A DNA stretch of 64,000 nt, taken from Alentia gelatinosa. Lineage: Eukaryota > Annelida > Polychaeta > Phyllodocida > Polynoidae. Of this stretch, positions 28,766-39,615 are shown piece after piece (within the stretch, counting starts at the first letter, position 1; each line of letters opens with the position of its first letter). Under the pieces are notes generated by a model. It was given only the letters and a program-made list of their open reading frames with translations. It did no database searches and was not told the origin of the DNA. A program made the position numbers and the translations under genes. The DNA lies in the NCBI GenBank assembly GCA_950022655.1, contig OX465589.1, positions 29,117,970-29,181,969 on the forward strand, written 5' to 3'.

Positions 28766-30715
28766 TCACGTGACCCAATGCTTGTGCAACAAGCAGTACT
28801 TACTCTTGTCTACCTCCCGGTACCCATCCGGAGACTGGTACCGGCGGTTACCTGGCGACGGACTGCGGGACTGCCCACCTGCGCGTCTGGAAGGAGAGTC
28901 GAAGGGACGGCTTCCATTTGCTGGGGCCGAGTAGGAACGTCCACCAGATGAAGGGGGCGGTGTCCACGGACGTTGTTCTGACCGATAGCCACCTGACCAT
29001 CGATCAGCGGATGGTGATCGGTATCGCTGATCAGCACGACGATCACGGTCGTCACCAGAACGGTAGGAGTCACTGGAGGGACGGTCCTGGTGGTAGGGGC
29101 GGCTCATCGGAGACGCCTCACGGGGTCTTGACATCAGGGGTCTTGTAGACAGCATAGACAGCACCACATCCACCTTGTCACACAGCTTAGCAACTAGGGG
29201 ATCCGGGGCAGGAGAGACAGGTGAGACTGAACGAGACCTGTTTGTAGACACTGAGTGGAGGCTTCGTGCCACCGACGACGGTGCTGCAGACGGAGCCACT
29301 GAAGAGATAGAACTCAGCCTGGCAGCAGCATTCACAGCTTCTTGGAAGTTACCTGGATTGATCACAGCCAGATTGTGCGTGAGTACGGCGTCAATACCTG
29401 CTATAAAGACTGCAAGTAGTGCACCATCATCAACACCTGTACGTGCCTGCTCTTGCCGCAACTTGCCAGCAAAATCAAGCACTGACTGTCCTGGAACTTG
29501 TTTCAGGGCAAAGAACTCCTTATGTCTCTGCCACAAAGGACGAATGTCACCAAACAATTCCAATAATGCTGCTTTTAGATGATCGTATGTGTCTTTTCTG
29601 TTGTCTGGGAGAGCACGGACCCAGTCAGCAGCAGCTCCCCTCAGGCCATGTATTGTCATAGCCACCTTCTGTGCATCTGGCCAATTACAGATATTGCTAA
29701 CACTGTGCATGTCATGTAAGAAGGTGTCAACACGCTCACTGCTGAGACCTGAGAACTGAGGTACCTTAATATGAGGTATATGAGGTCTTGGTGCCTGGCC
29801 ATCCTGAACAGCAGGGCCCTGGGCACCTTGATTACCGTGACCCTGCTGAGCATTCATGATGGGTAATTGTTGATTTAAGGCAGAATCATCAGGTTGAATG
29901 TTACCACCACTAGCCAGCAGTCCAGTCCGGGGGACTGTCCCACTAGGCAAGTCTGTCTCTAAAACGTCCCGAAGATTTTCTGTATCGGAAACAGAGCCAG
30001 AAGCAGACTCAGTGTCCCCAATAAAATCCTTAATACTATTCAACAATGCCCTATTACTGTCACGTGTAGGATCATCATAATCTGAAGAATCCCCAAACAG
30101 TTGCCTTGCCTGAAAAGACGATTCTTGTCTCTGAACAGTACTGAAACTTGACTGGGGTGTTGAAAATTGACTTGCGGTAGGGTTAGGTGCTACACCGGTA
30201 AGTGCATGTATGTCGGGCACCAAAGCCGTAGGCCCACCTGTAGGGGTTTGACCGGGTTTGAAAGTCCCTACAGACCGGATATCAGTTATGTAGCCACTTA
30301 GAAGGACAGAATCGTGGCTTGTCGATTCCAACAACGTCTTAGTAGGTGTCGGGCCGTCCAAGCGGTCATTGGAAACGTTTGTCCCTGGTGCCACACCCGA
30401 AGGTGCGCGCGCATTGGATACGGCACCAGTAACAGAAGAAAAGTCAGAACTGTCTATAGACACTTTAGAAGATCGTGAAGTGTCTGAATAGGAATTAGGA
30501 CTCATAGATAATGTAGAATCTGTAGGACAGACTAAACGTTCTGAGGGAGAACTCCCCTCACAGGTAGCTGGAGAACTGTGGCCACCAGCTGCACCAGCAC
30601 CCAGAGAAGACTGATCTTGAGTATTAATCACAGTCGGAGCACTCCTTAAGGTACAATCTGAGGAAGGTACACAAACACTTTTAGTCTTATGAGGCACTGG
30701 AAAACGACCAGTCAT
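28766..30715 (-). CDS. gag: Provirus B Gag
   Basis: 649 residues, uninterrupted. Residues 1-310 are Ser/Thr/Pro-rich and probably disordered. About 315-470 form a Gag capsid-like domain of the retrotransposon type (PQFSGLSSERVDTFLHDM... to LTHNLAVINPGNFQEAVNAA). Residues 480-640 are Arg/Ser-rich, suitable for RNA binding. The end, YCLLHKHW, is the first half of a Cys/His finger; its second half (VTEDC) is in another frame just after the stop, so the end is probably frameshifted. The start follows the primer-binding site by about 135 bases. Confidence 0.85.
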   Translation of the reverse strand: MTGRFPVPHKTKSVCVPSSDCTLRSAPTVINTQDQSSLGAGAAGGHSSPATCEGSSPSERLVCPTDSTLSMSPNSYSDTSRSSKVSIDSSDFSSVTGAVSNARAPSGVAPGTNVSNDRLDGPTPTKTLLESTSHDSVLLSGYITDIRSVGTFKPGQTPTGGPTALVPDIHALTGVAPNPTASQFSTPQSSFSTVQRQESSFQARQLFGDSSDYDDPTRDSNRALLNSIKDFIGDTESASGSVSDTENLRDVLETDLPSGTVPRTGLLASGGNIQPDDSALNQQLPIMNAQQGHGNQGAQGPAVQDGQAPRPHIPHIKVPQFSGLSSERVDTFLHDMHSVSNICNWPDAQKVAMTIHGLRGAAADWVRALPDNRKDTYDHLKAALLELFGDIRPLWQRHKEFFALKQVPGQSVLDFAGKLRQEQARTGVDDGALLAVFIAGIDAVLTHNLAVINPGNFQEAVNAAARLSSISSVAPSAAPSSVARSLHSVSTNRSRSVSPVSPAPDPLVAKLCDKVDVVLSMLSTRPLMSRPREASPMSRPYHQDRPSSDSYRSGDDRDRRADQRYRSPSADRWSGGYRSEQRPWTPPPSSGGRSYSAPANGSRPFDSPSRRAGGQSRSPSPGNRRYQSPDGYREVDKSKYCLLHKHWVT

Positions 30716-30850
30716 TGCCAGGAATCATAGTGGAATCGGTAGATAGTGAGTCACTTGTGAGTTATACTAATCAGAACCCTAATACCATGTGAAACCATAC
30801 AACAATCAAAGACACTCAAACCATGTAGACACGTGTAATTACCTTATAAA

Positions 30851-30864
30851 TGGGTTCTCCACCA
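30851..30864 (-). other. Primer-binding site of provirus B
   Basis: On the minus strand the LTR end CCAGAACA is followed by one C and then TGGTGGAGAACCCA. TGG is the complement of the tRNA CCA end; the first nine bases suit a tRNA ending in TCTCCACCA (an Ala-type end is possible). tRNA identity is not established. Confidence 0.6.
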
Positions 30865-30865
30865 G

Positions 30866-32683
30866 TGTTCTGGTGGTCTACGGGTTAATTAGTGATGTTA
30901 ATTACTGTATTACATAAGAGGAGGAGAATTAGTAACAAGTCTGTACATACACGCTTAGAAGTCCTACGTGAGTGCATAGTGACGTCTAGCGTGAGGCTTT
31001 CCTAGCTTAGTTGCCTTTAATCAAACCCTTGTGCCATCTAGTGGCCAAGTTGGGAAACTACTGAAACATCTAACGTGCTGATTACGGCATGTTGTGGCCA
31101 TGAAACGAATTACGGATTTTCTTAGTTAAGTTATAAGGAAGGTGTCGACACCTAGCGGTGAACATAGGTAAACTGGGCGTAGATTCGCCTCCTACGACTG
31201 GAAGGAATAGCTCAACACATGTCCATAACTCATTGACTAATTAGTTACGTCCATCCCTAATTCATAAACCATACAAAGGCATAAATAAGAATCACATATC
31301 ATTGGTTCATTATAAGCAAGTCAGTTCATGAGCAACATGATGTTGATAGACAATGTAAGAGTCAGACACCTAAGTCCCAACACAGTTAGACTTAACAAGG
31401 TGTCCGAAATGAACCACGTAATCAAGAGTGATTACAATAATTCAAAGTTCGAGTTCTTCTTAGGCACTGTCCCAAAGTCTTGTCACAGAGTGGAGACACT
31501 CGTACTCAGAGTTTGACAAAAGAGAATGAACTGTAATAACAGTAACTCAAAACAATGCAAGGTGTTTGCAGCATTAACTCACCAGTCTAAGTGAATGTCC
31601 GAAGTGAACTCACGAGATTCCTAAAGTCACTAATAAACTTTGATCCTTCCGAATGGAGAGTTGGAGGGAAGTAGAAGTGAAGTATATAAGTGAAGACGTT
31701 CGAATGTGAACGTTAATAGATCGAAAGATTCCTATGTATGTCCTTTACAAAAGTTGTGTCCTTGGAGAGTCCCAATCCAAGTCACTTTCTACTATCTGAG
31801 TCCGCTAGGCAAAACGCCTTAGCTGAGCCTATCAGATATAATATTACTGCAGAATCCGCGCACTTCTTCCGGTATCCGGAGCCAAGCAGAACGCGTCCGA
31901 TTCGCAGGAGGTGGTGGTAGACACTGACGATACGGTAAGCTCCGGAGCAGATCGAAAATGAGCATTTTCTAAAGGATCATGGGAAATTTGGAATAGATCT
32001 CGTTTTGAGTTCATGCGGGTCCGAGACACGCGTGGCTATGTTAATGCCGCGGGAATTCGGGAATACCCTGAGAGGGGACTTCCCCAGGGAACTCCAGAGG
32101 CGACCCTCAGTCGTCACAGTGACGTCAGAGGGTCTATTCCCAGAAGCGCGGTGTTCCCCAGAGGCTAGCTAGTAGTATAAGGAACATCGCTTCTGTCATG
32201 GCTATCTACTCTGAAGTATAACCAGCCTATAACGTGGCTTAGCAGATAACCATGATTAACACCTTAACATGTAGTGTCAAATACTAACACCAAATACCGA
32301 TGTATGTTGTTTAACACCAATACTCAATGCCAATACTAACACCCAAAAGCAGCACTCAACAGTGAGTGCATAATGATAACACTAACACTCAACACCGAGT
32401 GCGTAATGGTAATACTTCCAGTGTCAACACTCAACACAGAGTGCGTGATGGTAATACCTCTAATATTAACACTCATTAAATACTAACACCTAACGAAAAC
32501 ACTTGATACCATACAAAACAGTTGTCAGTAGTTTCCTTCCTCTTGGTACTTATACATGATATGTTACATTTCTATACTTATACATATTAGATTCTATTTT
32601 TAATACCTAATAAAACGACATTTTAATATACTTTCATTTTCATAATTATACATTCTTTTGTGCTTAGCTTTGGTTACAGCACA
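30866..32683 (-). repeat. Provirus B 5' LTR
   Basis: 1,818 bp with TG...CA ends. Relative to the 3' LTR it lacks 398 bp (joint at 31,272/31,273) and otherwise differs at about 1.8% of sites by eye. Carries the same kappaB-like and CRE-like motifs. Confidence 0.88.
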
Positions 32684-32687
32684 GACC
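32684..32687. repeat. Target-site duplication of provirus B, right
   Basis: GACC, pairing with 5,412-5,415. Confidence 0.8.
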
Positions 32688-33012
32688 CTTGGGCCCTCAC
32701 TTTGAAGGCGGGTTCTTGAAACCTTCCTGGTGGTTAGGCGAGTCTTTCAGATTAGTTTCTCCAGTGTTACCTGGCACCTATGTGCTGGTGTACTGTACTT
32801 GTGGGAAAGATCTTCCAGATCTTTCCAGGAAGTAGTAAATAATAAACATCTCTGTTTATTAAAAGACGTTGTTTTGTTATGTGTGACTAGGTCTGTGCAA
32901 ACTAACCGAAAACCAAACCAACCTACGTAGAACGCGTAGGGTGGGATCCTGCCTGGAACTAGCGTTCCGGATTGGGGTCATCCAACCTGCTAGACAGGCG
33001 GCGACCACAACA
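32688..33012 (+). repeat. Element A 3' LTR, second segment
   Basis: It continues the LTR broken at 5,415. AATAAA at 32,841-32,846 with GT-rich sequence after it is a poly(A) signal. It ends CCACAACA at 33,012, after which satellite sequence starting CTTCAT resumes; the same CTTCAT joins unbroken satellite at 33,931, marking 33,012 as an insertion boundary. Confidence 0.7.
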
Positions 33013-33344
33013 CTTCATATATTTCCATATTTGCATCTATTAAACACTCAAGTTCAGTACTGAAAAAAAAGGGGCGAGTTTGTTGCAGGTTGAGTTTTTT
33101 ACAGGTTGAGTTCTTTGCGGGTCGAGTTTTCCAGTATTCATGAGGGTTACTGGAGAACTTGACCCGAAACGAACTCAAACCGTAATTGACAGAAGAACTC
33201 GACCAGTTTTGGCAAACTTGACCTGCAATTCGACCAGTAAATTTCAAAAGAGAACTCTACCCGCTTTTGGAAAACTCAACCCATGATTTAGAGCCAGTCT
33301 TAAATAAAGAAAGAGTTGAAAGACCAGTTCGGAGGGAAAAGGTA

Positions 33345-33600
33345 AGTTTTAGGGTTAGGATTAGGGATATGGTTAGGGTTAGGGTTAGGGTTAGGGTTAG
33401 GGTTAGGGATATGGATATGGATAGGTTAGGGTTAGTGTTAGGATAGGGTTAGGGATAGGGTTAGGGATAGGGTTAGGGATAGGGTTAGGGATAGGGTTAG
33501 GGATAGAGTTAGGGATTGGGTTAGGGTTAAGGCTAGGGTTATGGTTAGGGTTAGGGTTAGGGTTAGAGTTAGGGTTAGGGTTAGGGTAAGGGTTGGGGTT
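33345..33600 (+). repeat. Interstitial TTAGGG array 1
   Basis: Degenerate telomere-type hexamers (TTAGGG mixed with ATAGGG and ATATGG). Imperfect and internal, so not an active chromosome end. Confidence 0.85.
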
Positions 33601-34103
33601 GAACTTAAAGCGCCATACTAACAGTATCCTGCAATACAGGTACAGGTACCTGTACAATAATACTAAGTTCTCTGATGCGTTGTAGTTTTGAAATGCATTG
33701 TTTACTAAGCTGTACATCTAGATTTTGAGAATGATAAGAATCAATGAAAGCAATACAAACACCACAGGTGTCATTTCCAAACAACTATAACTAAATATAC
33801 AAGCACAGTCTATCTGAGTCGAGGGCAGACACTGCAGAATGGATACTCAAAACTCGCTCACATTTTCAGCAAAATTTGAAGCTAAGGTAATATAAATAGT
33901 AATAATACTTCCAAAATATTCTACTTCATGTATATCCATATTTGCATCTATTAAATACTCAAGTTCAGTACTAGAAAAAAACGGGTCGAATTTGTTGTGG
34001 GTCGAGTTCCATTTACGGGTCGAGTTTGTTGTGGGTCAAGTTTTTTATTGATCGATTTCGTTGCGGGTCGAGTTTTCCAGTATTCATGAGTGACTCTTAT
34101 TGG

Positions 34104-34452
34104 TTAAGGGTTAGGGTTAGGGTTAGGGTTAGTGTTAGGATAGGGTAAGGGTTAGGGTAAGGGTTAAGTAAAGGGATAGGGATAGGGATAGGGTTAGGGA
34201 GAGGGTTAGTGATAGGGATAGGGATTGGGTTAGGGTTAGGGTTAGTGTTGGTGTTGAACTTAAAACGCCCTTCTAACAGTATCCTGTAATACAGGGTTAG
34301 GGTTAGGGATAGGGTTAGGGTTAGGGTTAGGGATAGGGATAGGGTCAGGGTTAGGGTTAGGATAGGGTTGGGGATAGGGCTAGGGATAGGGTTAGGGATA
34401 GAGTTAGGGATGGGGATAGGGTTAGGGTTAGGGCTAGGGTTAGGGTTAGAGG
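34104..34452 (+). repeat. Interstitial TTAGGG array 2
   Basis: Two blocks of the same degenerate hexamer separated by a short GAACTTAAAACGCC segment (34,252-34,296). Confidence 0.85.
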
Positions 34453-34459
34453 GGGTGTC

Positions 34460-35094
34460 CACCAAACTCCCGACGCGAACCAATGTGCCCCGATATTGCC
34501 CTCCCGATACAAAATCCATATCATAGCAAAATCGTAGAGCTTATCGGGGCAGTTGGTAAGTTTACTACAATAACGCTACCAACGCGGCTCAATGTGCACC
34601 GACGCGAACCGACGCGAACTGATGCAAAACCCGTATCACAGTGTATAGATGACTCTTTAAACGGGAAATCATATGAAATAATCGATAGAAAATTATGAAA
34701 TTTTCAGAATCTGTAAAATCTATAATGCTTAAGCTGCTCTGCAAAAATTGTGAAATTTGATAGTAGATAAGGGTCTGAAAACGATCATTTTATACTTTAA
34801 CTGAGGTATCATATAATATTGTTTTGTATCTACAGATAAAATATCAATCTTAAATATGCATTATTTCTGGAATTATAAAGGAAATATGGTTGATTACACT
34901 GGTTGCATCATGAGCTATATCGGGGTGTATCGGGACCATGGCACCTTTTTCATGCACCCTCCCAATACGTAACGACGCGCACCGACGTGCACCGACGCGA
35001 ACCAATACGCTACGATATGCCTTCCGACGTGCTACGATATGGTAATTTTTAATCAGCTCGAGTCGGCTCACGTCGGCGTTGGTGGGTGCGGGGT
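34460..35094. other. Unclassified insert in the satellite
   Basis: Both ends carry CGACGCGAACCAAT (34,471 and about 34,996) in direct orientation, followed by related CGATAT.GCC(C/T)TCCCGA-like sequence. CGACGCGAACC also recurs near 34,600. The middle is AT-rich with no ORF. Confidence 0.4.
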
Positions 35095-35570
35095 CTTAGG
35101 GTTAGAGTTAGGGCTAGGGTAAGGGTTTGGGTTGAACTTAAAACGCCATTCTAACAGTATCCTGCAATTCAGGTACAGGTACCGGTACAAAAATATTAAG
35201 TTCTCTGATGCATTGTAGTTTTGAAATGAATTGTTTACTAGGCTGTTCATCTAGATTTTGAGAATAATTAAAATTAATAAAGCAGTACTTCATGATAAAT
35301 ACAGATAAAGTAAATACACCTGATGAAACGAATTTAATCGCGAAACGTTGTGTCAAACTTTGAACTGTACCACCAAGTTTCAATAAAACTACAAAAAATA
35401 AAAAGTTCGGGAGTTGTTGGTTTGTGATAGCTTTCCAATACAAATTAAAATTAATGTTAGTGATACACACACCACAAGTGTCATTTCCTAGCAACTTTAA
35501 CTAAATATCCAAGCACAGTCTATCTGAGTTGAGGGCAGACACTGCAGAATGGACACTCAAAACTCGCTCA

Positions 35571-36872
35571 CAGTAAAATTGGGTCTCAGACAGATAGTCC
35601 TGGAGAGTCTAGTACTCCCCGGAATAGGTCGGAGGATACCTTTCAGGCACCTTCTGATGAGGTTCCCAAAGGCTTCCTTGGACAAGAGCTCTTAGCCGAG
35701 TTTGATCGGAAAAGGGAGGCCTGAGATATGTGCCGGGAACTAGAAGCTCGAAATCGAGAGATCGCCGAGGAGGTAGCCAAACGGCACCATAACTTGGAAG
35801 AACTTTCGGTTCGCGAGATAGAGACTCTAGAAAGAATCGAGCAATTGGACCAACATGTACACCACATGAAGGACCAGGCTCGACTAGCAGAGACAGAATC
35901 ATCCCGAAGGATGCCTATGTCACAAGCTGGCTGGAGTAATGTAAGAGATCATCTATACTCCCCTCCAGGGAAGGTGGAAGATCTTGAAAAGACCCCTAAC
36001 AGATTTATATCTGGAACAAAGGGTGTGAAGACTCCTTTGGTTAGCTTCCGGCTACCTTCCGAGTCAAGAATGGGTTCTCCGAGTTCTGCTATAGTAAAGC
36101 TATAGCCGAATTAGGGTTCAACTCTTTCAACCAAATAAGGGAGCAAGAGCCGACAAGGTTCCGATTATGCGTCCAGAGAACGCAGCCAGAAGGAACCCTG
36201 TCATTCCAAAACCTTATGGAAAAGGAATGGAGTGGGAACACTGGTTTGCGGGATTTTGTGAGGATATACAATGTAATGGCTGGAATAAAGTCGATGCATT
36301 GCCATACCTCAAGAGAGCGCTACAAGATGGACCCGGAGAAGCTGCAGGTGCGAATAGTGGACGCCTATGAACAGCGGTGTATACTATTCGGAAAGTATGC
36401 TAATCCAGGAAAAACTTCCCGGGTTAACGTAGTGGGTTCTACTTGGTCACAAGTAGAAGAAGAAGATACCTACGAGTGTCAGGAAGCGGAAATAGAGGAT
36501 ATACTCTCTAATGTCCGCTCGATGGTACTTGGAAGGGGAGGTTTCAATAGACGGGGACGTGGGAGAGGTCGAACCCCTAGCTTTGGAAGGAACAGTGATG
36601 TACCTTTTGTGTCAGAGGCAAAACCTAAAACCACTGAACCAGAAGGAAATCCTTCTGAGGTAATGAAGTTGTTGGCCAAAATCAATGAAAGACTGAATCA
36701 GGTGGAGAAAAACCAGCTGGATGTTCGACCTTGTTGGTGGTGCAACAAAATGGGACATATCTCTCCAGAATGTCCAGAATCCCGGAACGTTACTACAGTC
36801 GAAACACCTCGTAGTCTGCCTGCGTTGACGGTTGCCTCTAGAAGTGAACCGGAAAACAAAGAAGGACTGTAG
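35571..36872 (+). pseudogene. gag: Element A gag (5'-truncated, frameshifted)
   Basis: Coding signal starts at about 35,580 without a start codon. A Glu/Arg-rich coiled-coil part (35,728-36,105, following a TGA) is followed by a capsid-like piece (36,167-36,370, with WEHWFAGFCEDIQCNGW), then a shift to the frame of 36,216-36,872. That frame holds an Arg/Gly-rich stretch and a CCHC knuckle, CWWCNKMGHISPEC, the nucleocapsid signature. The capsid is shorter than usual, so an internal deletion is likely. Confidence 0.8.
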
Positions 36873-37780
36873 CAAGTGGCAACACTGCGGTCCGGGAAGA
36901 GATGTGCCAGGAAACACAGACCTGTGAGATCAATAAGAAGGGATGTATTCTCCACTTACCAGAAAAGGGAAAGATACGAAGTACGGTCGCAACGATCTGT
37001 AGTAAGTATCTTTCACCCGGGCACCCCTGTCTGCAATGGCTTTGTCAACGCGGATGGGATCTTGGAACCTTAGATGGGATCTCACGGTTTATATGACAAC
37101 CGTCTCCCTTAGGTGGGCGGCGTTGGTATGTGCCGGCTAGAATTCAGGGAAGAAAGATAGATCTATTATTAGATACTGGCGCTAGTCGCTCTGTGTTGAA
37201 CAATGGACTCTATCAGTCTCTTGGATTTGCACAGGAATGTCATGTTCCTGGAGCTTCGGCAAAAGCTGCTAATGGCACTCACATGAGATGTTATGGTAGT
37301 GTGATCATTCCAGTCTCGATAGGTAACACCAAATTTGTATGGGGTCCCATACTCAGTGATATTGAAGAGAATGGAATATTAGGCGTAGATTTTCTCACCC
37401 TCTATGGAGGCTCTATGGATCTACAAGATGGCACTCTCCGACTCAAATTTCCTGAGTTAATGGAAGTGGAATGTAGTTGTCGACGGATTTCTTCTTTGAT
37501 CTCTGTTCGACAAGATGTGGGCATCCCACCTCAGCAGATGGTTAATGTCCTGATAGCTGGGGAAGGAGATTTACCACGTGGAGATGCACTCTTCGAGCCA
37601 AACCCAGAACTGTTTTCTCACAAAGGAATACAGGCCTGGGATACTTTGATCGGAAGTGCTAGAGAAGGATCAATTCCTATAAGTAATCACACCTCCGGGT
37701 TGATTAAATTGAAGAAAGGTGATACATTGGGCTGGGCAACCCTAGCTCATGTAGATGGCCTAGTAGACTCCGGTCCATAG
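36873..37780 (+). pseudogene. pol: Element A protease region
   Basis: Aspartic protease with LLDTGASRSVLN near residue 14 of the frame counted from a GTG at 37,130, and ILGVDFL as the second conserved loop; open to 37,780. The frame is open upstream to about 37,090. Between 36,873 and 37,085 coding signal is scattered over frames, with no clean gag-pol junction. Confidence 0.78.
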
Positions 37781-38775
37781 GGAATCACACCTGTTCCAGT
37801 TTCCGAAATAAATGGGGAAGATAAAAAATCTGAACCGGGAGAACTGGACTTCGAAGGAACTGATTATGAAGAAGTACGAGTTAGTGCTATTGATACAGGA
37901 ACAGGATACATTCCAGTTCCGAGTCAGTTGCATGAAACTCTAGAAACCTTAGTTCAGACGACAGACACACTAAACAGTGGGGAACGACATGAACTGAGAA
38001 TGCTTCCAAAGAAAATGGAGTCAATCTTTGCTCGATCCTCGATCCTCTTGGAAGAACGGATCGAGTAGAACACACGATTGACACAGAGGGACATCAACCT
38101 TTCCGTCTTCCTTATCGACGGCTACCACCGGTAAAACGGGAAGCTTTAGAAGAGGAAGCAGAAAAAATGATGAACCAGAAAGTAATTATCCCCAGTGCAA
38201 GTCCTTGAGCTAGCCCTGTGGTAATGGTTACTAAGAAGGATGGTACTTGCCGATTCTGTATTGACCACAGAAAATTGAATAGTATCACCCGGAAAAATGC
38301 CTATCCAATACCACGGAGCGATGAGAGTCTCTACTCTCTAGGAGGGAACCAGTGGTTTTGTACTCTGGATCTCCAATCTGGATATTGGCAGGTAAAGATG
38401 AACAGTGGCGATCAACCTAAAACGGCGTTCACCACTCATCAAGGGCTTTATGAGTTTACCGTAATGCCATTTGGCCTCTGTAACGCTCCAGTGACTTTTG
38501 AATCCATGATGGATCAGATGTTGCGTGGCTTACAGTGGAAAAAGTGTTTGGTTTATCTAGATGACATAATCATCTTCGGAAAGAATTATGTTGAATGTCT
38601 AGAAAACCTGAGAGAGGTATTTGAGCGGATTAAATCTTATGGGTTGAAGCTCAAACCTCAGAAATGCAAACTGTTTCGCAGATCTGTGGAATACTTGGGA
38701 CGGATACTTTCTGGAAATGGAATCCGGGCAGATCCTTCCAAGTTGGAGGTAGTAGCTAATTGGCCGCGCCCCTAG
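37781..38775 (+). pseudogene. pol: Element A reverse transcriptase
   Basis: The linker to RT (37,781-38,210) is frameshifted near a short TCGATCCTC duplication at about 38,030-38,045. RT proper is open from 38,218: motif A FCTLDLQSGYWQVK (Asp51), motif B MPFGLCNAP, motif C YLDD at 113-116. A TGA at about 38,205 sits where related RTs have Trp in SPWASPV. A TAG at 38,773 ends the frame; the thumb continues after it. Confidence 0.85.
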
Positions 38776-39247
38776 AATATAAAAGACAACAGGTCTTTCC
38801 TAGGATTTTGTTCGTACTACCGCGACTTTATCCCGGGTTTTTCTGAAATTGCACATCCCATGCAACAGTATGTGGTACTAGATAAGCCAGGGAAGCCAAA
38901 AGAGATCCAGTGGACTCCGGAAGCTGAACATGCTTTTCTGGGACTTAAAAGAAAATTTAGGGAGACTCCCGTGTTGAAGTACCCTCTGCCCCAGGGTCGG
39001 TTCATTATTGATACTGACGCTAGTAATGAGAGTATTGGAGCAGCGTTTTTCTCAGATTCAGAATGGTGTGGAGGTTCCAATAGCTTTTGCCAGCAACAGC
39101 TTAAGTAAAAGCCAGCGGAACTACTGTACCACTAAGAGGGAACTCTTAGTGGTTGTGGTGTATGTAAGAAAATATCGGCACTTCCTAGGAGGTGGAGATT
39201 TTATCTTGCGTGACGACCATTCTTCTCGCAAAAGGCTCTTTAAATAA
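38776..39247 (+). pseudogene. pol: Element A RT thumb and RNase H, interrupted
   Basis: RSFLGFCSYYRDFIPGF follows the TAG; RNase H starts with IDTDASNESIGAAF (catalytic Asp kept). A frameshift near 39,050 moves the rest to the frame of 39,008-39,247, and the coding sequence is then broken by a 368-bp MITE. Confidence 0.8.
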
Positions 39248-39615
39248 CCCTTTCACACCGGGCACCTCTGACAAAGCAATGTCTGTAAGGCCGGGTAGGG
39301 TGTTAGTACATATCGCCAGGGGACGGGGTCTTTTCAGGCCAATTATCATAATTTCACTTTTGATCATGTGATCATGTGGTCTTTAATATTATTTCATGAG
39401 TATTTCAAAATCGTAAGGCCAATGTTATACCAACCAATTGTAAATATTTCATCATTATTGATCAATTATTTACAAAGTTATTACACATAATCTATTATTT
39501 TGCAAGTCTTAGAAAATGATGCCTTAAGGCATCATCCGGCCACACAAGGCGATGCCTTAAGGCATCATCCGGCCACAGGCGGCGATGCCTTAAGGCATCA
39601 CCCGGCGCCAAAGGG
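39248..39615. mobile_element. piggyBac-like MITE
   Basis: 368 bp, beginning CCCTTTCACACCGGG and ending CCCGGCGCCAAAGGG, with TTAA directly on the right (39,616-39,619) and a TTAA-like TTTAAATAA on the left. CCCTTT...AAAGGG ends with TTAA targets are typical of piggyBac non-autonomous elements. No ORF. It interrupts element A RNase H and carries three palindromes. Confidence 0.7.
39518..39599. repeat. Three 33-bp spaced perfect palindromes
   Basis: GATGCCTTAAGGCATC, a perfect 16-bp palindrome, at 39,518-39,533, 39,551-39,566 and 39,584-39,599, each followed by ATCCGG or ACCCGG. Confidence 0.9.

Larger units (their letters stand above)
5416..32683 (-). mobile_element. Env-bearing Ty3/Gypsy-type provirus B (about 27.3 kb)
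   Basis: One minus-strand insertion bounded by LTRs (32,683-30,866 and 7,634-5,416) and a GACC duplication. Order in its own direction: 5' LTR, primer-binding site, gag, protease, RT, RNase H, integrase (partly triplicated), a non-coding stretch, a nested Ngaro element, an accessory region with ORFs on both strands, F-like env, 3' LTR. Without the Ngaro and the two extra integrase repeats it is about 19.4 kb, and near 19.8 kb if the 398 bp missing from the 5' LTR is counted. pol is broken by several stops and frameshifts; gag is open; env is truncated here but open in the right copy. Confidence 0.85.
33013..35570. repeat. TTAGGG-containing satellite between element A copies
   Basis: A complex unit repeats with about 918-bp spacing (33,013 and 33,931): a CTTCAT...CATTTGCATCTATTAAA leader, a stretch with repeated GGGTCGAGTT, a TTAGGG array, and a segment from GAACTTAAA.CGCC to ACTCGCTCAC. 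The last segment recurs at 33,597-33,880, partly at 34,252-34,296, and at 35,128-35,570, where element A gag begins abruptly. Confidence 0.75.

Noticed and set aside
33345..35130. A real telomere
   Set aside because: The hexamers are degenerate, broken by other sequence and flanked on both sides by transposons.
39518..39599. CRISPR-like array
   Set aside because: Only three short palindromes with near-identical spacers inside a MITE in animal DNA.
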